Shown in pieces: positions 29,745 through 39,887 of a DNA stretch of 64,000 nt; the first letter of the stretch is position 1, and the number at the start of each line of letters is the position of its first letter. The DNA is taken from positions 46,521,419 through 46,585,418 of the forward strand of contig JASEVX010000008.1 in assembly GCA_031761405.1 (NCBI GenBank), read 5' to 3'. The translations under genes and the position numbers were made by a program. Below the pieces are notes generated by a model, which was not told the origin of the DNA, searched no databases, and worked only from the letters and a program-made list of their open reading frames with translations. Source of the DNA: Serripes groenlandicus (Eukaryota; Mollusca; Bivalvia; Cardiida; Cardiidae).

Positions 29745-30016
29745 GAACAAGGGCGATACAATTAGTAAAATGATGAACAAAGTTAACAAGTGCGATTAAA
29801 TCAGTAAAATGATGAACAAAGTGAACAAGTGCGATTAAATCAGTAAAATGATGAACAAAGTGAACAAGTGCGATAAAATCAGTAAAATGATGAACAAAGT
29901 GAACAAGTGCGATTAAATCAGTAAAATGATGAACACAGTGAACAAGTGCGATAAAATCAGTAACATAACGAACACAGTGAACAAGTGCGATAAAATCAGT
30001 AAAATAACGAACAAAG
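29745..30016. repeat. 39-bp tandem repeat, about 7 copies
   Basis: Each unit holds GAACAAGTGCGATTAAATCA and GTAAAATGATGAACAAAGT. Two variants (GATAAAATC or GATTAAATC, and ATGATGAAC or ATAACGAAC) occur. The last two units are of the ATAACGAAC type. Confidence 0.95.
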
Positions 30017-30419
30017 GAACTGATCGTTGTGATACGACTGATTTACTGTTAAAACAGATTTAAATCCGAATCTTCGAATTTCATCCAATCAATTTATCAA
30101 AGAATTATTCGCTTTGGAAATCGAGATTATCCGTTTAACAATGATTTTATCTGACAAATGATGCTACGATTGATCAAAATAGAGCACATCCACGCACGAA
30201 TGCATGCGTGTTATATCATTTTAGTCGAATTATTGTGATTTATTGAAACAATAGGAATTGATATATCACAAAACACTTTCTTCATTTTCTGTCAATCAAA
30301 TGCAAGTATTACAGCAGAGATGATGTTGTAAGATTACCAGATTTTACATTGGATTTGTATGCAGTGTTTTGTTTAATGTCGAAGAAACTGCCAAACAAAT
30401 ACTTCTCCAGAAGATCATG
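30017..30419. other. Unassigned AT-rich sequence
   Basis: No element or gene recognised. Confidence 0.4.
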
Positions 30420-30905
30420 CTCTTTTTTTTCTTTCTTCTTCTTCTCCTTCTTCGTTTTCTATTTCGTTTGTTTCTTTTTCTTTTTTCCTTCATCTTCTTC
30501 TTCTTTTCATCCTAAATTTGTTCTTATTCGTCTTCTTTTCTTCTTCTTTTTCTTTTTCTTTTCAACCTACTTCTTTTTCGTCTTCTTTTTGTTGTTGTTG
30601 TTGTTGTTGTTCCTCTTCTTATTGTTCTTCTTCTTTCCTTTTCTTCTTCTTTTTCTTTCAACCCACTCCTTTTACTTCTTCTTCTTCTTTTTCTTCTTCT
30701 TCTTCTTTTTCTTCTTCTTCTTCTTTTCTTCTTCTTCTTTGTGTTCTTCTTCTTCTTGTTGTTGTTCTTTTTATTCGTCTTCTTCTTTTCATCCTTCTTC
30801 TCTTTTTTTTTTTACTTCGTCTTCTTCTTTTCTTTCCTCTTCTTCTTATTTTCATCCTACTTCTCTTCTTTTTTCTTCTTCTTCTTCTTCGTTATTTCCT
30901 TCTTC
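30420..30905. repeat. Polypyrimidine (TTC)n-rich tract of about 490 bp
   Basis: The plus strand is almost wholly T and C with TTC, TTTC and TTTTTC units, plus seven TTG units near 30589-30609. The open frames across it (Phe/Ser rich on plus, Arg/Lys/Glu rich on minus) are products of the repeat and not genes. Mirror-repeat polypurine-polypyrimidine DNA of this length can adopt triplex (H-DNA) structure. Confidence 0.97.
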
Positions 30906-31074
30906 TCGTTCATCGCATTTTGAGTGCAGGAACTTTAACATATAAACTTCATTTTAAAATATTGAAATCAATGGTTCATTATATAATCCAAAAGAACAAA
31001 GATGATATAAAAACCTAGGCAACACCAATTCCAATTGTATTGTCTATTATTTACTACTCCCATATAATATATAC

Positions 31075-31214
31075 GATTTTTGAAAACATAAATAGCAATT
31101 TGTCTTTTTGCCACAGAGTATAAAACAATTTTAGATAATTACAATTTCATTTTTAGAATGTGTGTACACTTTTTCAAATATATCTGCTGCAGCATAACTG
31201 TTTGTTGTAAGGGT
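31075..31214. mobile_element. Family A fragment
   Basis: TTTTTGAAAACATAAATAGC, CAATTTGTCTTTTTGCCACA and CTGCTGCAGCATAACTG with GTTGTAAGGGTTAA. The left end and half of the central palindrome are missing. Confidence 0.7.
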
Positions 31215-31321
31215 TAAAACAATCTCAATTTATAACAGTTCTATTGTTCATTATTATCAGCTTTCCTTTCAATTAGTAAATGCAGCTTTTGTGTCGATAT
31301 CTTGTTTCGTGAAAGTCGTAA

Positions 31322-31505
31322 ATGAATCTGCTCGCGTGATGTATTGCACATACCACATAACATTATTTTCTGAGAGAGACAGCGAGCGAGTCATGCTATA
31401 GCACAAGTCAATGAATCTGCTCGCGTGATGTTATTGCACATACCCCATAACATTATTTTATTTTCTGAGAGAGACAGCGAGCGAGACATACTAAAACACA
31501 ATTTA
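31322..31505. repeat. Tandem duplication of 89 bp
   Basis: ATGAATCTGCTCGCGTGATG, ACATACCACATAACATTATT and GAGAGAGACAGCGAGCGAG appear at 31322 and again at 31411. Differences are a few bases and a TTTTA insertion in the second copy. Confidence 0.93.
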
Positions 31506-31564
31506 ATGAACTCTAAACAGATGTGTATAGACGCCTGGATTAACCCTGTCCCACATACATCATA

Positions 31565-31813
31565 TGAGCGTTGCACGAGATAACCAACATTATGGACTCG
31601 TAATCTATCGACCCAGATCAGCCTGCGCAATCCGCGCAGGCTAATCTGGGCCGACACACTCCGTCTCATGGGGATAAAGGTTTAGAGTCATGTTTCTTGA
31701 AACAAAGACACAGGAGGGGAACAGTGTCTGTCCGGGTTGCGGCATGCTTAGGCTGATCCGGGTCGATACTTTACGCAAATTCCACAATGTTTGTTTTCTC
31801 GTGGAACGGCTCA
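31565..31813. mobile_element. Family C foldback element
   Basis: TGAGCGTTGCACGAGATAAC and CTCGTGGAACGGCTCA are the ends. The first inner hairpin reads CCCAGATCAGCCTGCGC / GCGCAGGCTAATCTGGG. The CCCAG/CTGGG pair replaces the CCCGG/CCGGG of other copies, so both stem sides changed together. The second inner hairpin is shortened (TCCGGGTTGCGGCATGC). Confidence 0.94.
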
Positions 31814-31979
31814 ATTTATCTGCACTTAATAACTTTAACGTTAAAATGTACACGCAAAATGTGGAAAAACCATAACAGAAAGTGTAAATATTGAATGGAG
31901 TTTATGACGTTGTTGCTTACGGTAATATTTCACAGATGCGAATAAATGCATCTAGATCTGTATGTGGGAAACAGCTTAA

Positions 31980-32193
31980 CCCAGCCTTTCGTAAATACGA
32001 CGTTTTCTGCAGCAGACGATTTAAAAGATATATAGGTCACAAATATGGAAATTCTCCATCAATGAAATTCAGATTATTAAATAGAATTATAAACAACGAG
32101 GCAAAATATAAAATCGCTCATTTATGAGTAAGTTCTTCTTTGCAACACAATGGTATCTGATGCGTCACCATTCGTCTGCAAGTTGGAAAAGGG
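31980..32193. mobile_element. Family A MITE, diverged, sharing a TTAA with its neighbour
   Basis: TTAA (31976-31979) then CCAGCCTTTCG and CTGCAGCAGACGATTT. The right end is TCGTCTGCAAGTTGG and AAAAGGG followed by TTAA (32194-32197). That same TTAA is the left flank of the next copy. Confidence 0.8.
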
Positions 32194-32197
32194 TTAA

Positions 32198-32425
32198 CCC
32201 TTGCCCTCGTACAACAATTCTGCAGCAGACGACTTTGAACATATTTTCTCAACCAATAGAAAATCTCTATGATTGAATGGATAACCTATGACTAAAAGTG
32301 GAAAACATTGTGGGCAAAAAGGAGAAATTGCTCGTTTTGAGCAATTTATTCTTTTTGTCACTATGTTTTAACAAAAAACGGTCTGCTGCAGAGGCGTCAG
32401 AAAGCGTCTATATGAGGGAAAAGGG
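32198..32425. mobile_element. Family A MITE, complete
   Basis: CCCTTGCCCTCGTACAACA, CTGCAGCAGACGACTTTGAA, GGATAACCTATGACTAAAAG, GAAATTGCTCG / TGAGCAATTT, GCAGAGGCGTCAGAAAGCGT and TATGAGGGAAAAGGG, with TTAA at both ends (32194-32197, 32426-32429). It is in reverse arm order relative to 16121-16343. Confidence 0.95.
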
Positions 32426-32429
32426 TTAA

Positions 32430-33755
32430 ACTCTCCGTAATTAAAGTCGTATATCTACCAGCTATTCGTGTCTCTATTCATCGCATATCTATCGCTACAG
32501 ACGCGAGACACAAAAAACTACAACTAATTAGCATCGTTACGGGGAATAACTGGTCTTCGTCGGTTCCCAGCGGCCAGGGTCTACGGAAATGATACCAGCT
32601 ACTAAACGGTGTACTAATGATTCAGAGTCCGGGTACCAGACGCTATTAATCTAGTCCCGTCAAATGTTTCGCTGTATGTATGTATGTACCTGTACTTATA
32701 GCTGTTTAATTTCAACCTTTTAGTCTGATATGTAGCTGAAAGAAATTTTACATCTATATCATAAGGCGCATGCGTTTTATGTTAAAGGGGAAGTGTAGTG
32801 TTTAGAACAATTTATCGTGGCACAAAACAAAAAAAAAGTATCAACGTCTGAAGATAGAAGCGGGGAGCGTCACGCGTTCTACGTTTAATTGGATTTATAT
32901 TTAGTCACATCGATAAAACAGGTGCGATGGTGTATTAATCTCCCAACGCACTACTTTTTTTTTCTATGTAAATAGACACTGCAGCGTAATGGTTAACTAA
33001 TTACACCGCGAAAGCGGTTCCAGCAGCGTTCCAAGAAAATAATCCGTAAAAACGCATCTTGGCTCAGTGTGTTGATAATTCGTTTAAGCTGCGGATACAA
33101 GCAGAGGAGGAGATTGCTTCCGACTCTGTTTCAGTTTTCGTTTATCTCTGAGTAAAACTGTTTTGTTTTCGTAGTTTAATTTGTAAATCGAAATTGTATT
33201 CACCTCGTATTGGGTGGTACACCACTGATTGTTTATAACTTAATAAGTTAAACTTACAAGATTTGCTTATAACTAATCAGTCAAACGATTTAATCCTTAT
33301 TAAATATTTGAATCTTGAAATTTGAAAACATCTAGACAAAAAAAAGATGTTGGTTATGCACTATAACTGAAAGGAGCATCATAAACATTAATAATTGAAA
33401 ACCTTGTGTAAAATGAAGATCTGCTCATTATGAATAATTTCTTCATGTTTCACAATTTGCCTTATCATCTAGTATCGGTTTAGTCTGAGCATTATCTACA
33501 CTAGCTCCTATCAATCTTATATCTTTTGTTACATAACAACTAGAGGAAAAGACGAGTGCAAATAATTGTAGTGTGTGGGGGCAAAACAATAAATGTAATA
33601 AATATTTAAATAAGCTATTTGAATCTTGAATCTTGCATCTTAAGACAATCAGTTTACAATACAGAACAGTCATGAAATCGATTGCTGTCTTTTTCAAATT
33701 AATTCATAGGGTTAACTATACGATTATTCTTAGTTTGATTAATGTTATGTCTTAA
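32430..33755. other. Unassigned sequence, about 1.3 kb
   Basis: Three GTAT units near 32675 and some A runs. No repeat family, tandem unit or gene recognised. Confidence 0.4.
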
Positions 33756-34206
33756 CCCTTTCCCAAATGCAATTCACCTGCAGCGGACTCCTTTTAAAAC
33801 CTAAATGCATCTATTGATAAAGTTAAAAACATCGTGGCTGAAGGAGTAAGTGCTCTTGATGATCAATTTCACCTGTTATAGCGTTTTCAAAATATGTGCC
33901 GTCCCGCGAAAAAAAAAACATTGTGGAATGTCCGTAAAGTATCGACCCGGATCAGCCTAAGCATGCCGCGCAGGCTTACCCGGATAGACACTTTTCGCCT
34001 CCTGTGGATTTCCTGTTTTCAGGAATCATTACTCGTTACCTCTATCCACCTGAGACGGAATGTGTCGGCCCGGGTCAGTCTGCGCGTACTGCGCTAGCTG
34101 ATCTGGGTCGATACATTACGCAGAGGCCATAATGTTGGTTTTCTCGTGGGACGGCTCATATGTCTGTTGAAGATGCATTAACTCGCATCTTTATGTAGGA
34201 AAAGGG
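33756..34206. mobile_element. Family A MITE split by a family C element
   Basis: TTAA (33752-33755) and CCCTTTCCCAAATGCAA begin the A copy. Its middle is GAGTAAGTGCTCTTGATGAT. It is interrupted after GCGTTTTCAAAATATG and resumes TATGTCTGTTGAAGATGCAT, ending GTAGGAAAAGGGTTA. ATATGT borders the insert on both sides and may be the duplication made by C. Confidence 0.85.
33897..34158. mobile_element. Family C foldback element nested in family A
   Basis: TGCCGTCCCGCGAAAAAAAA at left and TCTCGTGGGACGGCTCA at right. The arm order is the reverse of the copy at 13949 (loop reads TTTCCTGTTTTCAGGAATC). The inner hairpins are GATCAGCCTAAGCATGCCGC with GCGCAGGCTTACCCGG, and GTCAGTCTGCGC with GCGCTAGCTGATC. 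Confidence 0.93.
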
Positions 34207-34244
34207 TTATACTGATACAGACGGCAGCAGTCAGTACTGTAATT

Positions 34245-34419
34245 CAGAGGTCCAGATAAAGAGGGGTTTACAGCTGTTTTCCCCACAATATCTCTCGTAT
34301 TATTCAACCAAACCCTATGTTGTAGGTACTCAAAAGAATCGTCTCATTGAGACGATTCTTTTAGGTACCTACAACATAGGGTTAGCGGATAAAAGGCTCA
34401 TTATCTACAGCTCTAACTG
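34245..34419. mobile_element. Family G MITE with a 73-bp central palindrome
   Basis: The core AACCCTATGTTGTAGGTAC ... GTACCTACAACATAGGGTT encloses AAAGAATCGTCTCA / TGAGACGATTCTTT with a one-base loop. Weaker outer arms (CAGAGGTCCAGATAAAGAGG and TTATCTACAGCTCTAACTG) mark the ends. Copy 2, at 52591, is in the opposite orientation. Confidence 0.85.
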
Positions 34420-35135
34420 TATTACTAATTACTAATAATGTTGATATAAATTAAAAGTCTTTTTTATTCCTCAAGATGTTTGTTGTACAACAAACATCAT
34501 GAAAACCTACATACTGAAACACGAAACGCTGAGGTTTTAGAAACTGTAAGTCAATTACTCGTTTCCTAAGCCTAGCGGGTCTAATTAGCGAGAAATATCG
34601 CACCATGTTTATCCTCCAAGTGTAAAAAAAAAGAGCGTCCTAAGCCTAAAACATAATCCGCCAGTAAACGCACCACCACCCATGAAGAGGAAACGTTATC
34701 TAGGCGTCCTTATCGTCATGATTGTTTGTTCTCTCTTCTAGAGACCCTTAAATGCGGTCTTCGTTTCTGTGCGTTTGTTTGTTTTGTAAAATGTTTGTTG
34801 CAAGCGTAGCGCCAAAACTATTCAACGGATTTCGACCAAACTTGGTAGGGATGAAGGGTCTAGGATCTAGTTGTTCCTTTTGTAGTATGGTCGCCATAGA
34901 AACCACCGTTGCTATTGAAACGGGCTAAAAATCCGGACACGACCAAATATCGACCAACCAGAGAGCACTTCACATAGCCATTACAACTTCCGTTTCCCGA
35001 ACTTTTACACGAGGAGAAGAAATATTCAAGTGAATTTGACGCTGTTCTCGCGACAACTCGATAGCTTGTTTCATTATTCGTGCGGTGTCGTGAGAGTAGA
35101 GACAAGAGAGAACCATCCTCGCAATATGCTTGTTT
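34420..35135. other. Mostly unassigned; contains a bivalve-type repeat unit
   Basis: Around 34800-34880, GCGCCAAAACTATTCAACGG and ATTTCGACCAAACTTGGTAG resemble units of bivalve tandem elements such as that at 45750. An ACAACAAACATC / GATGTTTGTTGT inverted pair lies near 34479-34500. Confidence 0.5.
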
Positions 35136-35284
35136 GTTTATTTGTATGGTGTCTTACGCCGCATTCAACAACTTTTCAGTTTTAGCACGGGTAATTTATC
35201 ATTACTACTGGTGCATTGGTCTTAGTCGTAATGCTAACCCCACGACCCGAGCGCCAAGGAAGGAAAGCCATTATAACCTCCTGT
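35136..35284 (-). mobile_element. SINE-2 3' half, minus strand
   Basis: TTTGTATGGTGTCTTACGCC, CAACTTTTCAGTTTTAGCAC, TACTGGTGCATTGGTCTTAG and CCGAGCGCCAAGGAAGG. It ends at the TTAA of the family B copy and no head follows on the other side, so the SINE was already truncated. Confidence 0.85.
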
Positions 35285-35288
35285 TTAA

Positions 35289-35493
35289 CTCTTTCAGCGC
35301 CAAAGGCAATATTGAGGTATTTGCAAACAATACAGATCCAGGTGAGTCAGCTCGTAACGAGCTGTCTCACCTGAAATCAGCATTGTTTGCCTTTTAGTTA
35401 TCAAAATAGACCAAACTTTTATAACATGAGAAATGGAGACGCCCGATTTTGAACATGGAAGAGTCTACTTTAAACAATTCGGCGCTGAAAGAG
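35289..35493. mobile_element. Family B TTAA MITE, complete
   Basis: TTAA at 35285-35288 and 35494-35497 brackets CTCTTTCAGCGCCAAAGG and CAATTCGGCGCTGAAAGAG. The centre is CAGCTCGTAACGAGCTG, and GTCTCACCTGAAATCAGC pairs with CCAGGTGAGTC upstream. It is about 205 bp. The TTAA duplication with C-starting ends points to the piggyBac superfamily, and the terminal sequence differs from family A. Confidence 0.95.
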
Positions 35494-35497
35494 TTAA

Positions 35498-35822
35498 CGT
35501 TATTATTGTGTTACCGCATACGATCACCAAGATAAGATCTGTCATTATAATAAGCATTTAATTTTATTAATAGTTTTTGAAAGTTAAAAAGTACACACTT
35601 TCAGAATTAGATAAGATTTTTCGTCTACTAAAGAGAATTCCAATATAAAACCCCAAACTGATTGAACAGTGTGTGATATTAAAATGCAATTAATGCCGAG
35701 TGTTATATGGGGGATGTTCACAGATACGCACTTCTGTAAGCGATAACATATATTATGGTAATTAGAATTGAAAGTCAAGGTTCTCTCTCAAATGCTACAC
35801 ATAGTATTTACGTTCAAGTTAT
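35498..35822. other. Unassigned AT-rich sequence
   Basis: No element or gene recognised. Confidence 0.4.
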
Positions 35823-36178
35823 AACCGCGTCTGTGGTGTAGTGGTACAGCATTAACCTCGGGTGCGGGAGGTCGCGTGTTCAATCCCCGGCCGGTTCATA
35901 CCAACGAATTAACAATGATAGTGATGACTTCCCTCTTTAGCGATCAAGGTTGCAGGGTTAACAGTACAACTGACTGACTGGTGTCAGGATAAATGGACCA
36001 GTAGTTCTGGTAACTTACAAAGGAAACACCGTGATATAACTATAACATTGTTGAAGGCGTTCAGGGTTGCGGGGTTAACGGCTGACTGACTGGTGTCAGG
36101 ATAAATGGACAAGAACTACTGAAACGCTGTAGCATAACTGAAAGCATCGTTGAATGCGGCGTAAAACGCATAACAATT
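35823..36178 (+). mobile_element. SINE-2 with a duplicated 3' region
   Basis: A full head (TCTGTGGTGTAGTGGTACAG, B box GTGTTCAATCCCCGGCCGG) and body lead to GTGATATAACTATAACATTG and TTGAAGGCGT. The body then restarts: TTCAGGGTTGCGGGGTTAAC and CTGACTGACTGGTGTCAGGA occur a second time, followed by a second 3' module (AGCATAACTGAAAGCATCGT, GCGGCGTAAAACGC). Confidence 0.92.
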
Positions 36179-36185
36179 AATTAAT

Positions 36186-36350
36186 AACGACCCAGTTGCG
36201 ATAGCGCAGTCGGTACCGGCGAGGGCTATAACTCCTGGGAACTCGTAATTAAACCCAGATTCGACCTTTGAATCTGTCTGAGTATTGGCAAACGTCATTG
36301 CGCTCGGAATTATTCGACATCTAACGATTGGCTAAACTAGTATATGTGTG
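36186..36350 (+). mobile_element. SINE-1, degraded
   Basis: GCGATAGCGCAGTCGGTACC, GAGGGCTATAACTCCTGGGA, GCAAACGTCATTGCGCTCGG and GATTGGCTAAACTAGTATATGTG retain the SINE-1 order. The 3' part is missing. Confidence 0.65.
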
Positions 36351-36362
36351 AAAGTTGCTATC

Positions 36363-36608
36363 TTGAGGGCTTAGCGTGAAATGGTTGTAACTAAAATTGG
36401 ATTTTTTTTTACCAAGGTAAATCACCCCGCCATAAAGTTATTATAAGCGTTAAATTTGTTCTTGGTAAACAATGTAATTAAGGTGCCATTGCTCGTTCTG
36501 AGCAATGGAACCTAAATTTGCATTGTTTACAAAAGGGTCAAATTGCCCCTAAATCAGGGTTTTTAAAATAGGGTTTTTAGTTACAACCGTTTCACGCCAA
36601 GCCCTCGA
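36363..36608. mobile_element. Family F palindromic MITE
   Basis: TTGAGGGCTTAGCGTGAAAT and TTTCACGCCAAGCCCTCGA ends, CATTGCTCGTTCTGAGCAATG centre, CAAATTGCCCCTAAATCAGG in the right arm. It is nearly the same length as the copy at 7396. Confidence 0.93.
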
Positions 36609-38354
36609 TCTGTCTTATAAAAAATGTTGTGTTAAGAACTGATGCAAAAACGCCAGGGAACAAAAGGGTTAAATGTTCCGTCCACCATTGTATAACACGG
36701 AAACTATTGAAAAACAAGTCAAATTACATTATCAGTCGCCTTCTTTTCTCTCTTATCAAATTGTTATTTAGATAAATCAACGGGGTATGTTTGATTCAGC
36801 TATTGTCGATAAGGATTACAAGTTAATCTGTTTACAAAAAAAAAAAAATGTTATAAAATCCATTTTAGTTTACATTAATGCTGATAGACATATCGAAAAA
36901 ACAACCATTGTCGAGTTCCATTTTTCTTAATTTGAGATTTTAGAGACCTTTTTTTTTATTTAGATAGATTTTTGTGATACTGAATTTCGATAAACATCTA
37001 TAAATAGGATACACTTCCAGTTGCATCATTGGTAAGAAGAACCGATCAAATTAATATGTGTCTTCAAAAAACAACTGTTTATAATAATAGTAACGTGTTG
37101 ACTAGATTTAGCTTAACGCCAATTTCAACAGTGATGCAGCCGTACAAAGACGGTCTGTCAGTTAACACATAGTTTAGCTGAAACGTCAAACAGATAATAA
37201 CTAACTTATGCAACCCACCTGTGTGTTAGCAACTCTTTACCTGGATTAATTACGAAACTATTGATTCTTGATTTATATTTCTAGTCATTATTTTATTAAA
37301 TTCCAAATTGTTTACGTCATTAATAGAAAATGACATTTTTAACACAAAAACGTGTAATTTATTTTTTTCGCACTAGAGTTGCAACAAAAATAAACTCAAC
37401 CAGAAAACGAAGACTGGCAATAGTAGGTAGCGATTGTGGGTTGAACAGACGGTTTATATGTGGTAGGTGAGATTTAAAACAAATTGGCTAATGCCGAGTG
37501 CGAGGGTAAACAACGTCAACAAACAACAACATCAAAAGAGAATAACTTACGGCCGTATCAGAGAGAGTTTACGTGAACCCAGCACCACCACATACTCTAA
37601 ACACGTGACTTTGAAACCTCTTACACAACTATCCTGTGTGCCATAACTCTTCATCACGTGACACCAGACGTTATTTGTGGAGACTTACATATTGTCTACC
37701 AAAACAGGAAATTTAATTATCCATTCAACGTCGTCAGAGGGCAACAATTACTGTACAGAATTTGGTTTGTTCTTTGTTGGCTGCGTTTTTGATTTGTACT
37801 TTCATAGAGACATTAACTTTTGTTCTCCGGTAAAATTGGAAAATTGAACAGAGATTAAATGGAATAATAAGCTTCAGTCATGAGTTGGATTTCTGACTAT
37901 TTCAAATAAAAACTTAAATAAAGCCTTTACAATATTGACATGTTGTTTGTTTACGAAGAATAAACAATATTGTTTGATATGATGATAGTCTTAAAGGCGC
38001 TGAACTCCAGATGGAGATCAAAATCTTGAAATGTTGAAACTTCTGCAAATATTGTTAATAGTGACACAGTAAGTAATGAATAGTTCAAAACTATTTTGGA
38101 AGTAAATGTTGAAAACAGTCAATTGAAAGTCATAACTATTTACAAAAGTTGGCTTACTTGGTATGTCTACCCAGTCAAAATGAAGCATAACCAATCAATA
38201 TTAAGATGTTTATTGTACTGGAAAGTGAAATTATTACTCCAATTATATCCCAGAATTATAATTCTAATATTATAAGACAACTTTCGAAAAGTTTAGAAAC
38301 TTTGACTATTCTATATATATAAGCTGGAGTTATGCAACCCTAGACGAGTGGAGT
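36609..38354. other. Unassigned sequence, about 1.7 kb
   Basis: This is the longest stretch without a recognised mobile element. It has A and T runs, a possible SINE 3' scrap (TTTAGCTTAACGCCAATTTC, near 37108) and no coding pattern. If an exon or regulatory element is hidden in the window, this and 32430-33755 are the places to look. Confidence 0.35.
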
Positions 38355-38689
38355 CCGCCAATACTACAGTGTGGGCTCTGCGTAAACCATCGACTCGGAT
38401 CAGCCTAAGCATGCTGCGCAGGCTTACCTGGATAGCCCGGGTAGACACTTTTCGCCTCCTGTGGATTTCATTACTCTATACCTGCGTAAAACATCGACTC
38501 GGATCAGCCTAAGCATGCACTTTTCGCCCCCTGTGAATTTTCTGTTTCAGGAATCATTACTCTATACCTCTAACCCCCTGAGACGGAATGTATCGGCCCG
38601 GATCAGTCTGCGCGGACTGCGCAGGCTGATCCGGGTCGATACATTACGCAGAAGGCCGTAACGTTGGTTTTTTCTCGCGGGACGGCTCA
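38355..38689. mobile_element. Family C foldback element with an internal duplication
   Basis: The right end is TCTCGCGGGACGGCTCA. The left end is decayed. TGCGTAAACCATCGACTCGG with ATCAGCCTAAGCATG occurs near 38380 and again near 38482 (TGCGTAAAACATCGACTCGG), so about 100 bp of the left arm is duplicated. The right inner hairpin is CCCGGATCAGTCTGCGC / GCGCAGGCTGATCCGGG. Confidence 0.93.
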
Positions 38690-38887
38690 AATATAGTTTT
38701 TGTAAATGATGTTAAATGAGACAGAAAATAAAATGAGAGATAATATCGTCTTATGATAAATGAACAGGCAGATTCAAGACTGCAATATATCTACCGTTAC
38801 CGTATTAAATTAGAGACCTCAACTATGTAAATTCGGGACACTCGTAAAAATCATATTATATATAATTCTCTACGGCTTTATATACTA

Positions 38888-39105
38888 ACCCTTTCCCACA
38901 AAGGCAATGTGGCGCATTTGCAGCGAATTACTTTTGAAAACATGGTGACAAAAGGAGGGAATGCTCATAATGAGCAATTTCTCCTTTTGTTTCTATATGT
39001 TAACTTCTTACCACTAACTATTTTTGATAAATAGATATTTTCTATATTGAAACTATATATAGGGTTTTTCTAACAAAATCGTCAGCTGTTGTTGCATTTT
39101 GAGAA
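38888..39105. mobile_element. Family A MITE, diverged
   Basis: CCCTTTCCCACAAAGGCAAT, GCAGCGAATTACTTTTGAAA, GAATGCTCATAATGAGCAAT and TCGTCAGCTGTTGTTGCATT. The right TTAA end is decayed. Confidence 0.85.
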
Positions 39106-39540
39106 TTTGTTTTAAAGCATTAGAGAAAATCGATAGCATATCTTCAGAAAAATCTTCGTCTTTCTCAATCCATTTCAAAAATATTAAGCTATTCGTCAGC
39201 CAAAACCTGCGCATGTAATATGCATTTTAACTAATTTGCTTGAGTATTGAAGGTTACGGTTTGATCAATACAAGATTGTTAAGGTTAGCTTTGGTCAAAC
39301 AAAACAACTTTTTAATCAAGGCAATCAATTTTGATATATTCCAAAAACATGGGCATTGGCAGGCTAAAAGGCGTCGCAATGCACCTTCTGTAAAATGATG
39401 CCATGAAGGAATGCACAAGAGAAACCCGTAGGATTTAAATTTTAACTTTTCGTCAGGTACTGCAGCTCTGCGTCTACTGACGGAAGGACGGCGGGGAAGG
39501 TTCTGTTCTGGTGTGACTGTTCGCGCAGGTATGCACAGGC
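39106..39540. other. Unassigned sequence
   Basis: No element or gene recognised. Confidence 0.4.
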
Positions 39541-39779
39541 ACATCCGGGCAGTGTGGAAGACAGTGGTGCAGAGGTAGAGCGTCGGCCTCTCGTATCAAA
39601 GGTCCCTGGTTCGAGTCCCGTGATGAGCGGGTCCTGACTTTGGGATTTTTCCACACAAACGGCGCGAGTACTGGTTAAGTCTCCAGGAAGCAGACATCGA
39701 GAGTGATTAATCTAAGCCAAAGGCTTGTTTCGCAATCGATGTAAAATAAATAAGTTTAAACTAAACTAAACATCCGGGC
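39541..39779 (+). mobile_element. SINE-4, complete, with 10-bp duplication
   Basis: ACATCCGGGC at 39541-39550 and 39770-39779 brackets the SINE. The head is GTGGTGCAGAGGTAGAGCGT, GGCCTCTCGTATC and the B box GGTTCGAGTCCC (39608-39619). The body is GTGATGAGCGGGTCCTGACT and CTCCAGGAAGCAGACATCGA. The tail is AATCGATGTAAAATAAATAA plus TTTAAACTAAACTAAA. It does not share the 3' module of SINE-1, -2 and -3. Confidence 0.96.
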
Positions 39780-39887
39780 CTGCATTGTTCGTATGTGCAG
39801 CAGGTCCCGAAATCGCCTGATACGTCTCAAGTATAATGAATGGCTCTTGCAATTCCAGACGGATAGTCTCAACGAGATTGTATCTAA

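Noticed and set aside
30349..30945. 198-codon open frame rich in Phe and Ser, and overlapping 166-, 65- and 60-codon frames
   Set aside because: They translate the (TTC)n tract. Composition is fixed by the repeat and there is no domain, signal or codon bias.
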